DNA from: a bacterium
GTDB taxonomy: Bacteria > Electryoneota > JAOADG01
NCBI GenBank assembly: GCA_026417415.1
Contig: JAOADG010000001.1
Location: 7,055-71,054, forward strand
Length of the DNA stretch: 64,000 nucleotides
Direction: 5' to 3'
The notes under the pieces were generated by a model. It saw only the letters and a program-made list of their open reading frames with translations, had not been told where the DNA came from and made no database searches. The position numbers were made by a program, and so were the translations under genes. Below, piece after piece: positions 46,688-54,973 of the stretch; the stretch's first letter is position 1, and each line of letters starts with the position of its first letter.

Positions 46688-47358
46688 AGCGTTCAATCAT
46701 AGCAAGTGAATATCTCATTTGGAAATGGTTTTTGAACCATTTTCCTAAACCGTCAGAAATAAATGATGTGATTGAGACCAAACTTGATACCGAAGCACCT
46801 CTTCTATTAGCTTTTCAAGATTGTAATCATTTACCCAATGATGAGATAATTCGAGTAAAAATCGGAAGTTTCCCACAAATCGTTCAATTCATCACTCCAG
46901 GTGAATTAAAACCAACCCAGTTTCTATTGACAAAAGAGAATCAAATTTCTTATTCTTTAACTGAAAGTCATACTTGTATAGTAACAGATTGTTCCTATCA
47001 AACAACGAACAATAAGTTAGTTACATTTGAAATAGGCTTTTGCGGTAATGCGGTATTAGGAATTCGGATTCTTACTGCTAAAATGATCAAAGATAAACTT
47101 GGATTTATTCCGGAAGCATTTTCTGCGGGAAAACTTCTTAATGCTAATCCGCATCAAGCAATCATCTTCCTACTTGGTAGTGGTGGAGCAGTTTGGTTAA
47201 AAGATGAAGGCAAAGGTGAGTACATTTCAATTCCGAAGACCTATACAAAAGAAAAGATTGCACTGGAACTTTCCTATGAATATCTAACCATGAATGTTTT
47301 TGTGAGTAACACTTTTCCAGCTAACAAGGTAATTCAAAATTGGCTAGAACACCTTTAA
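46684..47358 (+). CDS. Protein of unknown function
   Basis: 224 residues, no signal peptide and no membrane span, so probably cytoplasmic. Mixed alpha/beta composition with a FEIGFCGNAVLGIRILTAKM stretch and PHQAIIFLLGSGGAVWLKD. It resembles nothing I recognise. It is translationally coupled to the SPOR-like gene (ATGA) and its 3' end overlaps the DNA methyltransferase start by 19 bases. Confidence 0.6.
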   Translation: MKRSIIASEYLIWKWFLNHFPKPSEINDVIETKLDTEAPLLLAFQDCNHLPNDEIIRVKIGSFPQIVQFITPGELKPTQFLLTKENQISYSLTESHTCIVTDCSYQTTNNKLVTFEIGFCGNAVLGIRILTAKMIKDKLGFIPEAFSAGKLLNANPHQAIIFLLGSGGAVWLKDEGKGEYISIPKTYTKEKIALELSYEYLTMNVFVSNTFPANKVIQNWLEHL

Positions 47359-48131
47359 TACCTGAAGATGTAAACCTTTCTTTACAACAAGAAGGAATAC
47401 AAAAAAGCATCCTATATGCAGGGGATAATCGTATACTGTTAAATGATTATTCTTTGTTCCCCGATGAATCAGTTGATTTAATCGTTACGGATCCCCCTTA
47501 TGCAATTGGTTATCGTTCTAACCGAAGAACTGTATTACCTAAATTCAATCATATTCAACTTGATGATAACCGTGATTGGATAGAGGATTTTTGTAAAACC
47601 TCCTATCGTGTATTAAAACCAAATTCTCATTTTTATTGTTTTTGTCGATGGGATACCTATCCCTACTTTTTTGTTGCTTTACAATCTGTCGGCTTTCATA
47701 TGAAAAGAACGCTGGTGTGGGTAAAAGACAATCATGGGAGTGGTGATTTAAGAGGGGATTATGCACCTCAAGATGAATGGATTATTTTTGCAGTAAAAGG
47801 TAGAAAAAATTTAATCGCTCCACGTATTTCCAATGTCATTGAAATTCCTAAGATATCTTCTTCAAAGTTAGTTCATCCGACTGAAAAACCAATTGATCTA
47901 CTCAAAGTACTTATCTCAAAATCTACTATTCCACGTGAGTTTAGTAGTGAACCAGTTCCTCCTGCTACTATTCTTGATCCTTTCATGGGATCAGGTTCAA
48001 CAGGAGTTGCTGCTATTAAATTAGGGCATCAATTTATTGGTATCGAAATAGATGAAGAATATTTTGAAACTGCTTGCTTAAGATTACCTAACGCAACTCA
48101 TAAAAATTGTACCAATCTACAAATTGTCTAA
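47340..48131 (+). CDS. Orphan DNA methyltransferase (DPPY, beta-class)
   Basis: Amino-methyltransferase acting on adenine N6 or cytosine N4. The catalytic DPPY is at residues 51-54 (LIVTDPPYAIGY) and comes before the SAM-binding motif ILDPFMGSGSTG, the order of the beta class. HPTEKPIDLLKVLI is also typical. The region between is the probable target-recognition part. 263 residues from a TTG start at 47340 inside the previous gene; no better start is seen upstream. No restriction endonuclease or specificity subunit is adjacent, so it is probably a solitary regulatory or protective enzyme. Confidence 0.85.
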   Translation: MARTPLIPEDVNLSLQQEGIQKSILYAGDNRILLNDYSLFPDESVDLIVTDPPYAIGYRSNRRTVLPKFNHIQLDDNRDWIEDFCKTSYRVLKPNSHFYCFCRWDTYPYFFVALQSVGFHMKRTLVWVKDNHGSGDLRGDYAPQDEWIIFAVKGRKNLIAPRISNVIEIPKISSSKLVHPTEKPIDLLKVLISKSTIPREFSSEPVPPATILDPFMGSGSTGVAAIKLGHQFIGIEIDEEYFETACLRLPNATHKNCTNLQIV

Positions 48132-48135
48132 AGCA

Positions 48136-49533
48136 ATGTTCAACAAAGATACATGTTTTCATCTGATTGGAATTGCTGGCACTGCAATGGCAGGTGTAGC
48201 GTTGTTGTTAAAAGAGTTGGGTTATCAAGTACAAGGATCAGATAGTGATATATATCCACCTATGTCAACACTATTGGAAGAAAATGAAATTCCATGTATG
48301 ATGCCCTTTTCGATTCATAATTTACCTAAGAACGATAAAGTAGTTGTAATCGTTGGGAATGCAATTTCACGCGGAAATGTTGAATTAGAGACAGCATTGA
48401 ATTTACGTTTACCGATTTTTTCTATGCCAGAAATCATAAGGTTTTTGATTTTAATGCGACGTGAACCTATTGTAGTTACTGGTACACATGGAAAAACAAC
48501 TACAACATCGTTAATGACCTATACCATGAAACATTGTCATCGGAATGTTGGATATTTAATTGGAGGAATTCCTAAAGATTTTCAAAAGAACGCTTACTTA
48601 GGCCTCGATCCAATTTTTGTTATTGAAGGTGACGAATATGATACAGCTTATTTTGATAAACGTTCCAAATTTTTACATTACGTACCTAAAATTGTAATTC
48701 TATTGAACATAGAATTTGATCATTCTGATATCTTTCAAAACATAGATGAAATTGAACGAAGTTTCTATAGATTAATTTTAACGATTCCAGAAAATGGTTT
48801 ATTGATCTATTTTGAAGAAGACGAGCGTGTGAGTAAAGTTGCTCAATTTGCAAGATGCAAGAAGATTTCATTTGGTTTAGAAAATGGTGATGTCCATTTG
48901 TTCAAAGATAATTCTACTGAAAGCAAAATAGTATTTCCTGATGGTAGAATGTATTCTTATCAATTATCTTTAACTGGAAAACACAATTTATGCAATATGT
49001 TAGCTGTGGCTACAACTGCGTTCGGGATTGGTCTTGATATGGATTTAGTGATACAATCATTTCAAACATTCCGTGGTGTTATCAGAAGAATGGATGTAAT
49101 ATATCAAAACGATATGATTGTGATTGATGATTTTGGACATCATCCGACGGCTATAATGAAAACTTTAGAAGGAATAAAACAAAAATATCCAAATCGGAGA
49201 ATACTTGTAGCATTTGATCCAAGAAGCAACACTTCTGTTAGAAAATTTTTTCAAAAAGAATGGGTAAAAACTTTTGCTCTTGCTGATCGAGTTTGGATTA
49301 ATCAACTTCATCGGTTGGAAAAAATACCCATTCAGGAGCGACTTGATAGGGAACAATTGGTTCATGATTTAAAATGCATTAATGTAGAGGCCACTGCGGT
49401 AGAGAATAGTGATCAAATGCTGAATGAAATGTTAGAAACTGTTTGTAAAGACGACATCGTCGTATTTTTCAGTAATGGTAGTTTTCAAGGAATTAAAGAA
49501 AAATTCGTTCAATATTTAAAATCCAAAAATTAG
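48136..49533 (+). CDS. mpl: UDP-N-acetylmuramate:L-Ala-gamma-D-Glu-meso-DAP ligase
   Basis: Murein-recycling ligase of the Mur family, reattaching the tripeptide to UDP-MurNAc. FHLIGIAGTAMAGVALLLKE at the N-terminus, ATP loop VTGTHGKTTTT, and the Mpl-type VIEGDEYDTAYFDKRSKFLH, which distinguishes it from MurC. Later NIEFDHSDIF, DDFGHHPTAI and AFDPRSNTS. The ATG at 48136 gives a normal 465-residue protein; a TTG at 48124 would overlap the methyltransferase. The last base of its TAG stop is the first base of the tRNA-Sec. Confidence 0.93.
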   Translation: MFNKDTCFHLIGIAGTAMAGVALLLKELGYQVQGSDSDIYPPMSTLLEENEIPCMMPFSIHNLPKNDKVVVIVGNAISRGNVELETALNLRLPIFSMPEIIRFLILMRREPIVVTGTHGKTTTTSLMTYTMKHCHRNVGYLIGGIPKDFQKNAYLGLDPIFVIEGDEYDTAYFDKRSKFLHYVPKIVILLNIEFDHSDIFQNIDEIERSFYRLILTIPENGLLIYFEEDERVSKVAQFARCKKISFGLENGDVHLFKDNSTESKIVFPDGRMYSYQLSLTGKHNLCNMLAVATTAFGIGLDMDLVIQSFQTFRGVIRRMDVIYQNDMIVIDDFGHHPTAIMKTLEGIKQKYPNRRILVAFDPRSNTSVRKFFQKEWVKTFALADRVWINQLHRLEKIPIQERLDREQLVHDLKCINVEATAVENSDQMLNEMLETVCKDDIVVFFSNGSFQGIKEKFVQYLKSKN

Positions 49534-49625
49534 GGAGCGGCTGCGTGCCTGGTGGTCGCCACGGCCTTCAAAGCCGCTTGTGAGGAGGAAACTTCTCAGC
49601 TGGGTTCGATTCCCAGACGCTCCCG
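49533..49625 (+). tRNA. selC: Selenocysteine tRNA (anticodon UCA)
   Basis: A 93-base tRNA with the special tRNA-Sec features. Acceptor GGGAGCG (49533-49539) pairs with CGCTCCC (49618-49624), discriminator G49625; an eighth acceptor pair would be G-A. D arm has the Sec-type TGCCTGGTGG. Anticodon loop CTTCAAA with TCA at 49568-49570 and a 4-bp stem. The long variable arm is a 7-bp stem with GAAA loop (49581-49598). T arm CTGGG, TTCGATT, CCCAG (49600-49616). CCA is not encoded. It reads UGA with help of SelA, SelB and SelD, none of which are in the window. Confidence 0.94.
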
Positions 49626-49638
49626 CAAAGTAAAATCA

Positions 49639-49974
49639 ATGTTTGAAAGCATAGACACAATTTTTATTCAAGTATCCAATTTTGAAAAAGCGAGATCTTT
49701 CTATGCTTATCAAGTAGGATTGCCAGAAATACATTTAGAAGACGAATTTATTGGGTTTTCAATTGGTGATACTACTCTTGTGATTGAAGAAGTTGAAACT
49801 ACGAATATGCAAAAGTCAAAAATAAGTGTCATTGTAGAAGACATTCACTCAGTGTATCAAGAATTAATTGAAAGAGGTGTGTCAGTAAAAACAGATAGTC
49901 ATTTCATTACTTCGCAAGATATTCTAACATTTTACGATCCAGATGGCAATCAATGGATTTTAGTACAAGAATAG
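49639..49974 (+). CDS. VOC-superfamily (glyoxalase/bleomycin-resistance fold) protein
   Basis: Small 112-residue vicinal-oxygen-chelate protein: IDTIFIQVSNFEKARSFYAY at the start (beta-alpha of the first module), then a second module ending FYDPDGNQWILVQE. The final Glu of the usual metal triad may be in this C-terminal segment, while the first position is Gln (IQV) rather than His, so metal-dependent catalysis is doubtful. Function unknown. The start is 14 bases beyond the tRNA-Sec 3' end, without a good ribosome site; the frame is open back into the tRNA, but ATG 49639 fits the fold. Confidence 0.8.
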   Translation: MFESIDTIFIQVSNFEKARSFYAYQVGLPEIHLEDEFIGFSIGDTTLVIEEVETTNMQKSKISVIVEDIHSVYQELIERGVSVKTDSHFITSQDILTFYDPDGNQWILVQE

Positions 49975-49984
49975 GGGGGTATTA

Positions 49985-50734
49985 ATGGATATAACTAAAC
50001 AAATTGCGTTTATCACTGGTGGATCAAGAGGAATAGGGCGTGCTATCGCAATTCGTCTTGCACAAGCTGGTGCAGACATTGCGATGAATTACTTAAGGAA
50101 TCGAGCCGCTGCTGAAGAAACCGCTAAAATTATTGAAGACACGGGTTCACGATGTTTGCTTTTGAAAGGGAATGTAGCTGAAGTTGAAAAAATCCCAGCA
50201 ATGTATGAATGCATTCAAAAGGAATATGGAAAATTGGATATTCTTATCTCTAATGCTGCTTCAGGGGTTATCAAACCTGCATTAGAACTTACTCGAAGAC
50301 ATTGGTCGTGGACTTTAGATATTAATGCAGGTGCTTTTTTACCATTGGTTCAGCACGCAGTTCCTTTGATGAAAAATGGTGGAAAAATAATTGCTGTCAG
50401 TAGTTTAGGCGCTGTTCGTGCAATTCCGCAGTATGCAGCAGTTGGCTCTTCAAAAGCTGCATTAGAATCATTGGCAAGACATCTGGCAGTAGAACTTGCT
50501 CCTAAAAACATTAATGTAAACGTAATTTCTGCAGGTATCGTAGAGACGGATGCTTTGAGTCATTTTCCACACAAAGATGAGCTATTAGAAAGTTCCAGAA
50601 TAAAAACACCTGCAGGGCGATTGGTGACACCAGACGACGTAGCAGATGTAGCATTATTTTTGTGTTCTCCAATGGCTAAAATGATCTATGGACAAACTAT
50701 AGTCGTAGATGGTGGTTACAGTATCATGGCATAA
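49985..50734 (+). CDS. fabL: Enoyl-ACP reductase III (FabL-like SDR)
   Basis: Short-chain dehydrogenase resembling Bacillus FabL, the NADPH-dependent enoyl-ACP reductase of fatty acid synthesis. NADP site FITGGSRGIGRAIAIRLA; LDILISNAASGVIKPALELT; catalytic Ser near 140, Y150 and K157 in PQYAAVGSSKAALE (FabL spacing Y-X6-K); then INVNVISAGIVETDALSHFP and GQTIVVDGGYS. 249 residues. The NAASGV and TDALSHFP segments favour FabL over FabG. G-rich ribosome site just upstream. Ends 12 bases from the convergent membrane cluster. Confidence 0.87.
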   Translation: MDITKQIAFITGGSRGIGRAIAIRLAQAGADIAMNYLRNRAAAEETAKIIEDTGSRCLLLKGNVAEVEKIPAMYECIQKEYGKLDILISNAASGVIKPALELTRRHWSWTLDINAGAFLPLVQHAVPLMKNGGKIIAVSSLGAVRAIPQYAAVGSSKAALESLARHLAVELAPKNINVNVISAGIVETDALSHFPHKDELLESSRIKTPAGRLVTPDDVADVALFLCSPMAKMIYGQTIVVDGGYSIMA

Positions 50735-50746
50735 AATCAAAATTGA

Positions 50747-51334
50747 CTAAAACATTCCTCCTAACCATTCAAATAAAAGAAAATCAAATCTTGAAATCAA
50801 CAGCGATAATCTACCCATCACTGTAGTACCATATGCTGCACCAAAGCTTAGCATTAAAAAACCTATCCCGATTTTTGAAACTTTTGATAAATGTTTATGC
50901 TCTAAAGCAAAAAAGAAATAAGTTAAAGAAGTTAAAGTTCCCAGAATAATCAGCAAGTTGTTTATTGAAGTCGGTGATAGCATTGTACCCTGAATTTGTG
51001 CGATTAAAAAACCTTGTGTGTACTGAATCATATTTAATGCTGCACCAACGCCGATATAAATTGCGATAGGGTATCGTGCGATCCATTGATATTTTGGAAT
51101 AAGACGTAGCAATAAAAGGAGGCCTAATACACCTGGTATTAGAGGTAGATAATCACCCAAAAGAACTTTATCAACTACATTCGGTTTTACAACACTGTGC
51201 CATTGTACAGCAATATAATACCCTGTAGAAATTCCAATAAAGATATGTTCTGCAAGACGGTAAATCGGATTATCTCGATATAGAAAACTAAAAATCGCAA
51301 GTGTAAAAAATGCTGCAACCCAAGTACCGATCAT
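50747..51334 (-). CDS. Polytopic membrane protein, part of a four-gene cluster of unknown function (gene 4)
   Basis: 195 residues, mostly hydrophobic, with about six membrane spans: WVAAFFTLAIFSFLY, AEHIFIGISTGYYIAVQW, YLPLIPGVLGLLLLLRLI, PIAIYIGVGAALNMIQY, NNLLIILGTLTSLTYFFFAL and KIGIGFLMLSFGAAYGTTVM. No catalytic motif is seen. Its ATG overlaps the stop of the preceding cluster gene (ATGA), so it is translationally coupled. It is the last gene of the leftward cluster, ending 12 bases from fabL. Confidence 0.75.
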   Translation of the reverse strand: MIGTWVAAFFTLAIFSFLYRDNPIYRLAEHIFIGISTGYYIAVQWHSVVKPNVVDKVLLGDYLPLIPGVLGLLLLLRLIPKYQWIARYPIAIYIGVGAALNMIQYTQGFLIAQIQGTMLSPTSINNLLIILGTLTSLTYFFFALEHKHLSKVSKIGIGFLMLSFGAAYGTTVMGRLSLLISRFDFLLFEWLGGMF

Positions 51335-52191
51335 TTTTTAATTCGCATCGCTGAAATGTTTTTAAGAATTATATTTCGAACAACGGATACATTCCCTAAA
51401 AAAATGAAAAAGATAATTACTAAATGAGCCACAGATTGTGCATCCATTCCACGAGTGGCTTTACCTTTGGTACCAACAAGTTTTTCATATTCTGCAGCAC
51501 CTTTCAATCCACCTAAAAGTCCAACCAATTGTCCTGTTTGGACAAATGCTTCATATTGTGGAATACTTACTGCAGTAACACCTGCGGCTAACGGTACACC
51601 AAATTGTGCTAGACCTATTGTTATGTAAAAATCTACTGTTGCTCCATGGGCTACATCCACCATAAATGATAAGTGACGATAACTTGGAAACCTTGAAAAA
51701 ATTTCCATTTCTTGAGTCGAATTCCCACGAAAATCTTTAGGAAAGGATGTTGTCCATGAACTTCCTAAAGCCATTAATAAAACATCATTTCCAGGTTTAA
51801 AGCCGAGATTGACGTAATGTTTGCCATATTCTCGTTGAAATTTTGCTGCCAATGGTTCTAATACACGTTCTGCGATTGGACCAGTTTCGGGAAAATTGGT
51901 GTAAACAATTAGTACTTTACCTGACTTCATTACATGATGACATAATGAAATAGCCATCGGTAAACATTCTGGAATAGAGGACGGATCAAAATCAAAAGCG
52001 ATTAAAACGGCTGAAGTATCTGGGAGGTTTTCTATACGATCATAAACTGCTTTTACATGTTTTGTTACGGTAAGTGGTAAATTGAGAGGAAACAATAAAG
52101 GAAAAAGTATGGATAATGATACAAATAAATACACCCAACGGCGATCAAGTTTTCCTAATGCTTCCCAAATTGGTTTTACTTTCCTAACCAA
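51331..52191 (-). CDS. Membrane-anchored alpha/beta protein, four-gene cluster (gene 3)
   Basis: 286 residues: one span near the N-terminus (about 18-38), a soluble alpha/beta domain (about 45-250) and a second span near the C-terminus (about 254-272). The domain has AVLIAFDFDPSSIPECLPMA, KVLIVYTNFPETGPIAERVL, LGFKPGNDVLLMALGSSW, FMVDVAHGATVDFYITIGLA and a conserved-looking RGMDAQSVAHL. This looks like a Rossmann-like or receiver-like core, but no known catalytic set is recognised. TTG start at 52191 lies inside the end of the previous gene (16-base overlap). Confidence 0.72.
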   Translation of the reverse strand: MVRKVKPIWEALGKLDRRWVYLFVSLSILFPLLFPLNLPLTVTKHVKAVYDRIENLPDTSAVLIAFDFDPSSIPECLPMAISLCHHVMKSGKVLIVYTNFPETGPIAERVLEPLAAKFQREYGKHYVNLGFKPGNDVLLMALGSSWTTSFPKDFRGNSTQEMEIFSRFPSYRHLSFMVDVAHGATVDFYITIGLAQFGVPLAAGVTAVSIPQYEAFVQTGQLVGLLGGLKGAAEYEKLVGTKGKATRGMDAQSVAHLVIIFFIFLGNVSVVRNIILKNISAMRIKK

Positions 52192-52793
52192 GATCGCTCA
52201 ATCCCTAAAAGTGTTTTAAGACCTGTTGCGATAAGACCTAATGCAGCACCAATCGTCAATGCACGCTGTGCTGCTAAAGAAGGAACGCTTAGGATCCATT
52301 GTGAAATTTCTGGAAATTTAGACCACAAAATTTCACCAATAGGCACCTTTCCAATCATTACCAATACTGCTGCAACAAACAGCAATGTGGCGTGAAGATT
52401 GCGAACACGAAAGGCACGATAACTTGCTGATGAAACATAAAATGCAAGTAATGCAAACATTGTTGATTGCATCGGATTTTGAACATTTTTAAACAACCAT
52501 TGAAAAGCACCATTCGGTCCGTAATCTACAAAAATACCTAGTGTAACCATAAGTAATAAACAAACAACTAATACCAAGCTATAATACCATCCATCATATT
52601 TACGTTGAATGCGTTGAAGGTGTGATAAAAAAATGCTAATTCCTCCCATTAAATAACTAAAACTTAATAGAATGATTACCCAATCCATCATTCCATTTTG
52701 AAGTTTCGTAAAAAGAGGAATACGGAAAAAGAATTCAACCAAAATGATTAAACCAGCAATTCCACAAATGATAATCGCTGTAAAACGTAGCAT
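52176..52793 (-). CDS. Polytopic membrane protein, four-gene cluster (gene 2)
   Basis: 205 residues from the ATG at 52793, one base after the stop of the first cluster gene, with GGAA upstream; an in-frame start at 52847 would overlap that gene by 53 bases. About six spans (FTAIIICGIAGLIILVEFFF, WVIILLSFSYLMGGISIFL, WYYSLVLVVCLLLMVTLGIF, MFALLAFYVSSASYRAF, ATLLFVAAVLVMIGKV and ALTIGAALGLIATGLKTLL). The polar segments are short. No known transporter signature is visible. Confidence 0.72.
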   Translation of the reverse strand: MLRFTAIIICGIAGLIILVEFFFRIPLFTKLQNGMMDWVIILLSFSYLMGGISIFLSHLQRIQRKYDGWYYSLVLVVCLLLMVTLGIFVDYGPNGAFQWLFKNVQNPMQSTMFALLAFYVSSASYRAFRVRNLHATLLFVAAVLVMIGKVPIGEILWSKFPEISQWILSVPSLAAQRALTIGAALGLIATGLKTLLGIERSWLGK

Positions 52794-52794
52794 G

Positions 52795-53739
52795 TTATTC
52801 CGTTTGAAACCAGTGGATAAAATCAGTCCAACCAAACCACGCTGCAAGAGTTCCTAAAACGATAAGAAGTCCAAACAGCGCCTTTGACCAATCTTGACCT
52901 AATATAGTACCTAATAAAATGGGTTCTCTAGATAAATAAGCACTAGCAGCGAATAGTTCTTCACCGATTAGGGTATAATCACAAGATGCAAGAAAAAAAG
53001 GAAGTTGGTGTGAATTCGCAGTACCTGCTATTTGTATAGCACCAGTAGTATTGCCTGCTTCAGAAATTACTAATGATTCTGCATAAAATTCACCTATAAA
53101 AAAATGTGCAGCAGTTTTTACACGAACCATATGCCCGGTGATTGCTGCAGCAAAAGCAAATTGGTTATCTGTGATGTATTGAACTCGATCAGGGGAGAAT
53201 AAATCGGGTCGTCCAGCTGTCAAATAACTTTGACGAAGAATTTCTTGTGAAGTACTCATCAATAAAGGAAAACGTGTCATGACATCTAAATCAACTTCGT
53301 ATGTCGCACATTCATATCCAACTTTAGAAAGAATAGCAATCCCTGCTAATGTTTGAATACGATCAACATCCATACTTCCGGGTACAAATAGAACTGGACG
53401 ACCCATTTCTGCTGCACGTCCCACTGCTTCATCAATTGCATCAAGGCCAGCAATTTTTCTTAGTGTTAAGGAGTGATTACGTTTTGCTAAAAACAAAAAC
53501 GTTAAAACAAGCGCCGAAATGATTATCAAAAAGATGAAAACATTCAGTCGCTCTGTTTTAAAAAGTGGTTGTATTTCAGGTTTTGATAAATGTACTTTGG
53601 AAGGTAAACTTTGTTGGTTATTCACTGCTATTTTTAAGGAATCAATCTGTACCTTTGTAGAGATTGAATTTCCAAAGCTAATTTGGAATGTACAAAAAAT
53701 TACTCCAATGATGAATAGGGATAGAGATAATGATTTCAT
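52795..53739 (-). CDS. Membrane protein with DUF6754-like domain, four-gene cluster (gene 1)
   Basis: 314 residues: a signal-like N-terminus (1-24), a short linker, a span (about 66-85), a soluble domain (about 90-275) and a final span (about 287-305). The domain has IAGLDAIDEAVGRAAEMGRP, LFVPGSMDVDRIQTLAGIAI, YEVDLDVMTRFPLL, ATYEVD, and FYAESLVISEAGNTTGAIQI. From memory this resembles proteins labelled DUF6754; I could not check. No function is known. ATG at 53739; only 40 bases separate it from the divergent rnd gene, so both promoters are packed together. Confidence 0.75.
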   Translation of the reverse strand: MKSLSLSLFIIGVIFCTFQISFGNSISTKVQIDSLKIAVNNQQSLPSKVHLSKPEIQPLFKTERLNVFIFLIIISALVLTFLFLAKRNHSLTLRKIAGLDAIDEAVGRAAEMGRPVLFVPGSMDVDRIQTLAGIAILSKVGYECATYEVDLDVMTRFPLLMSTSQEILRQSYLTAGRPDLFSPDRVQYITDNQFAFAAAITGHMVRVKTAAHFFIGEFYAESLVISEAGNTTGAIQIAGTANSHQLPFFLASCDYTLIGEELFAASAYLSREPILLGTILGQDWSKALFGLLIVLGTLAAWFGWTDFIHWFQTE

Positions 53740-53779
53740 AAATTAATTCATAAAACTATAGATAGTATAAGTATTCTAA

Positions 53780-54973
53780 ATGGATTTATCAACTGAGAAA
53801 AAGAATAAGAGAATGATACCATACTTGTGGATCTGTAACCAACAACAGCTGAATGAAGTGATACATTCCTATTTAATTAATGTGAATAGGATTGCAATTG
53901 ACACGGAATTTATTGGTGAATCTTACTATTTACCAAAACTTTGTTTAATCCAAATTCATTCTGAATTTGCGGACACTGTTTTATTAATTGATGTACTTTC
54001 GCAAATGGATTTAGCGCCATTGTTTGAAAAAATAGTTGACCCTAAAATTCAAAAAATCATTCACTCACCAAAACATGATTTAGCAGTTTTAGAAAATTTT
54101 ACTCATACAAAAATAGTAAATGTTTTTGATACTCAACTTGCTGCATCTTTTTTAGGGTATGGTGATCAAATATCGCTGAAAAGGTTACTCAAACTACTTC
54201 TTAACATTGAACTCTCAAAAGAACACCAATATTCAGATTGGAGAAAAAGACCTCTAACTGAAAATCAAATTCAGTACGCGATAACAGATGTTTATTATTT
54301 AATCCATATGTGTAACCAATTGACCCAGCAATTGAAAGAAAAAGGTAGATTGGAATGGTTTTATGAAGAATCAAGCAATTTACAAATAATGCGGGATCAA
54401 AAGTATGATATCAGTGCAAAAATTATTGGAAGAAAATACTTAAAACCATATTTGCATTCGCTTTTAAAGAGTATTGCAGAAACTCGGGAGATATACTCAT
54501 TAGAAAGAAACATACCACGCAGTATTTATTTATCTGATTTAAATCTAATACGATTAACTCTTTTGTATGAGAAATCGTTGGAAGCATCTCTTCATTACTT
54601 GTACGTACTCGAAATTCCAACGGATTTGAAAATAATGATTGAAGAAAGTATAAAAAATTGGATTCCAAGCTTAGAACAAGCGACTGAGAAAAACTTTGTT
54701 ACCAGAAATGAACGTGTACAAACTATTTCAGAAAAAATTTATCAATTTGCGAAAACTTTCGCAGAAACACATCAAATATCACTACCTTTGTTAGTTACTC
54801 GTTCTGAAATCAATCACTATGTCAAATGGAAAGTGCAAGGTACATTTGATCAAGAAAATTCGTTACGAATGATGAAAGGATGGCGTTACCATTGGTTTGG
54901 AAAGAGGATTGAGAATTTTATTGAGAATGAACTGAAAAAAGTAGAATTCAAGGAGAATCAGAATGGTGAATAA
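53780..54973 (+). CDS. rnd: Ribonuclease D (DEDD 3'-5' exonuclease)
   Basis: 3'-5' exoribonuclease for tRNA and small RNA 3'-end trimming. DEDDy residues: RIAIDTEFIGE (Asp and Glu of Exo I), IHSPKHDLAVLENF (Exo II Asp) and QYAITDVYYLIHM (Exo III Tyr and Asp). An HRDC-like helical region follows (from about 215), with a C-terminal helical tail. 397 residues, normal. The start could also be the ATG at 53813. It overlaps the next lipoprotein gene by 11 bases. Confidence 0.9.
   Translation: MDLSTEKKNKRMIPYLWICNQQQLNEVIHSYLINVNRIAIDTEFIGESYYLPKLCLIQIHSEFADTVLLIDVLSQMDLAPLFEKIVDPKIQKIIHSPKHDLAVLENFTHTKIVNVFDTQLAASFLGYGDQISLKRLLKLLLNIELSKEHQYSDWRKRPLTENQIQYAITDVYYLIHMCNQLTQQLKEKGRLEWFYEESSNLQIMRDQKYDISAKIIGRKYLKPYLHSLLKSIAETREIYSLERNIPRSIYLSDLNLIRLTLLYEKSLEASLHYLYVLEIPTDLKIMIEESIKNWIPSLEQATEKNFVTRNERVQTISEKIYQFAKTFAETHQISLPLLVTRSEINHYVKWKVQGTFDQENSLRMMKGWRYHWFGKRIENFIENELKKVEFKENQNGE

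Noticed and set aside
48136-49533. MurC instead of Mpl
   Set aside because: The EGDEYDTAYFDKRSKF segment and the early IVGNAISRGN are Mpl-type.
49533-49974. Genomic island at the tRNA-Sec, a common integration site
   Set aside because: No integrase, no repeat of the tRNA 3' end, and housekeeping genes on both sides.
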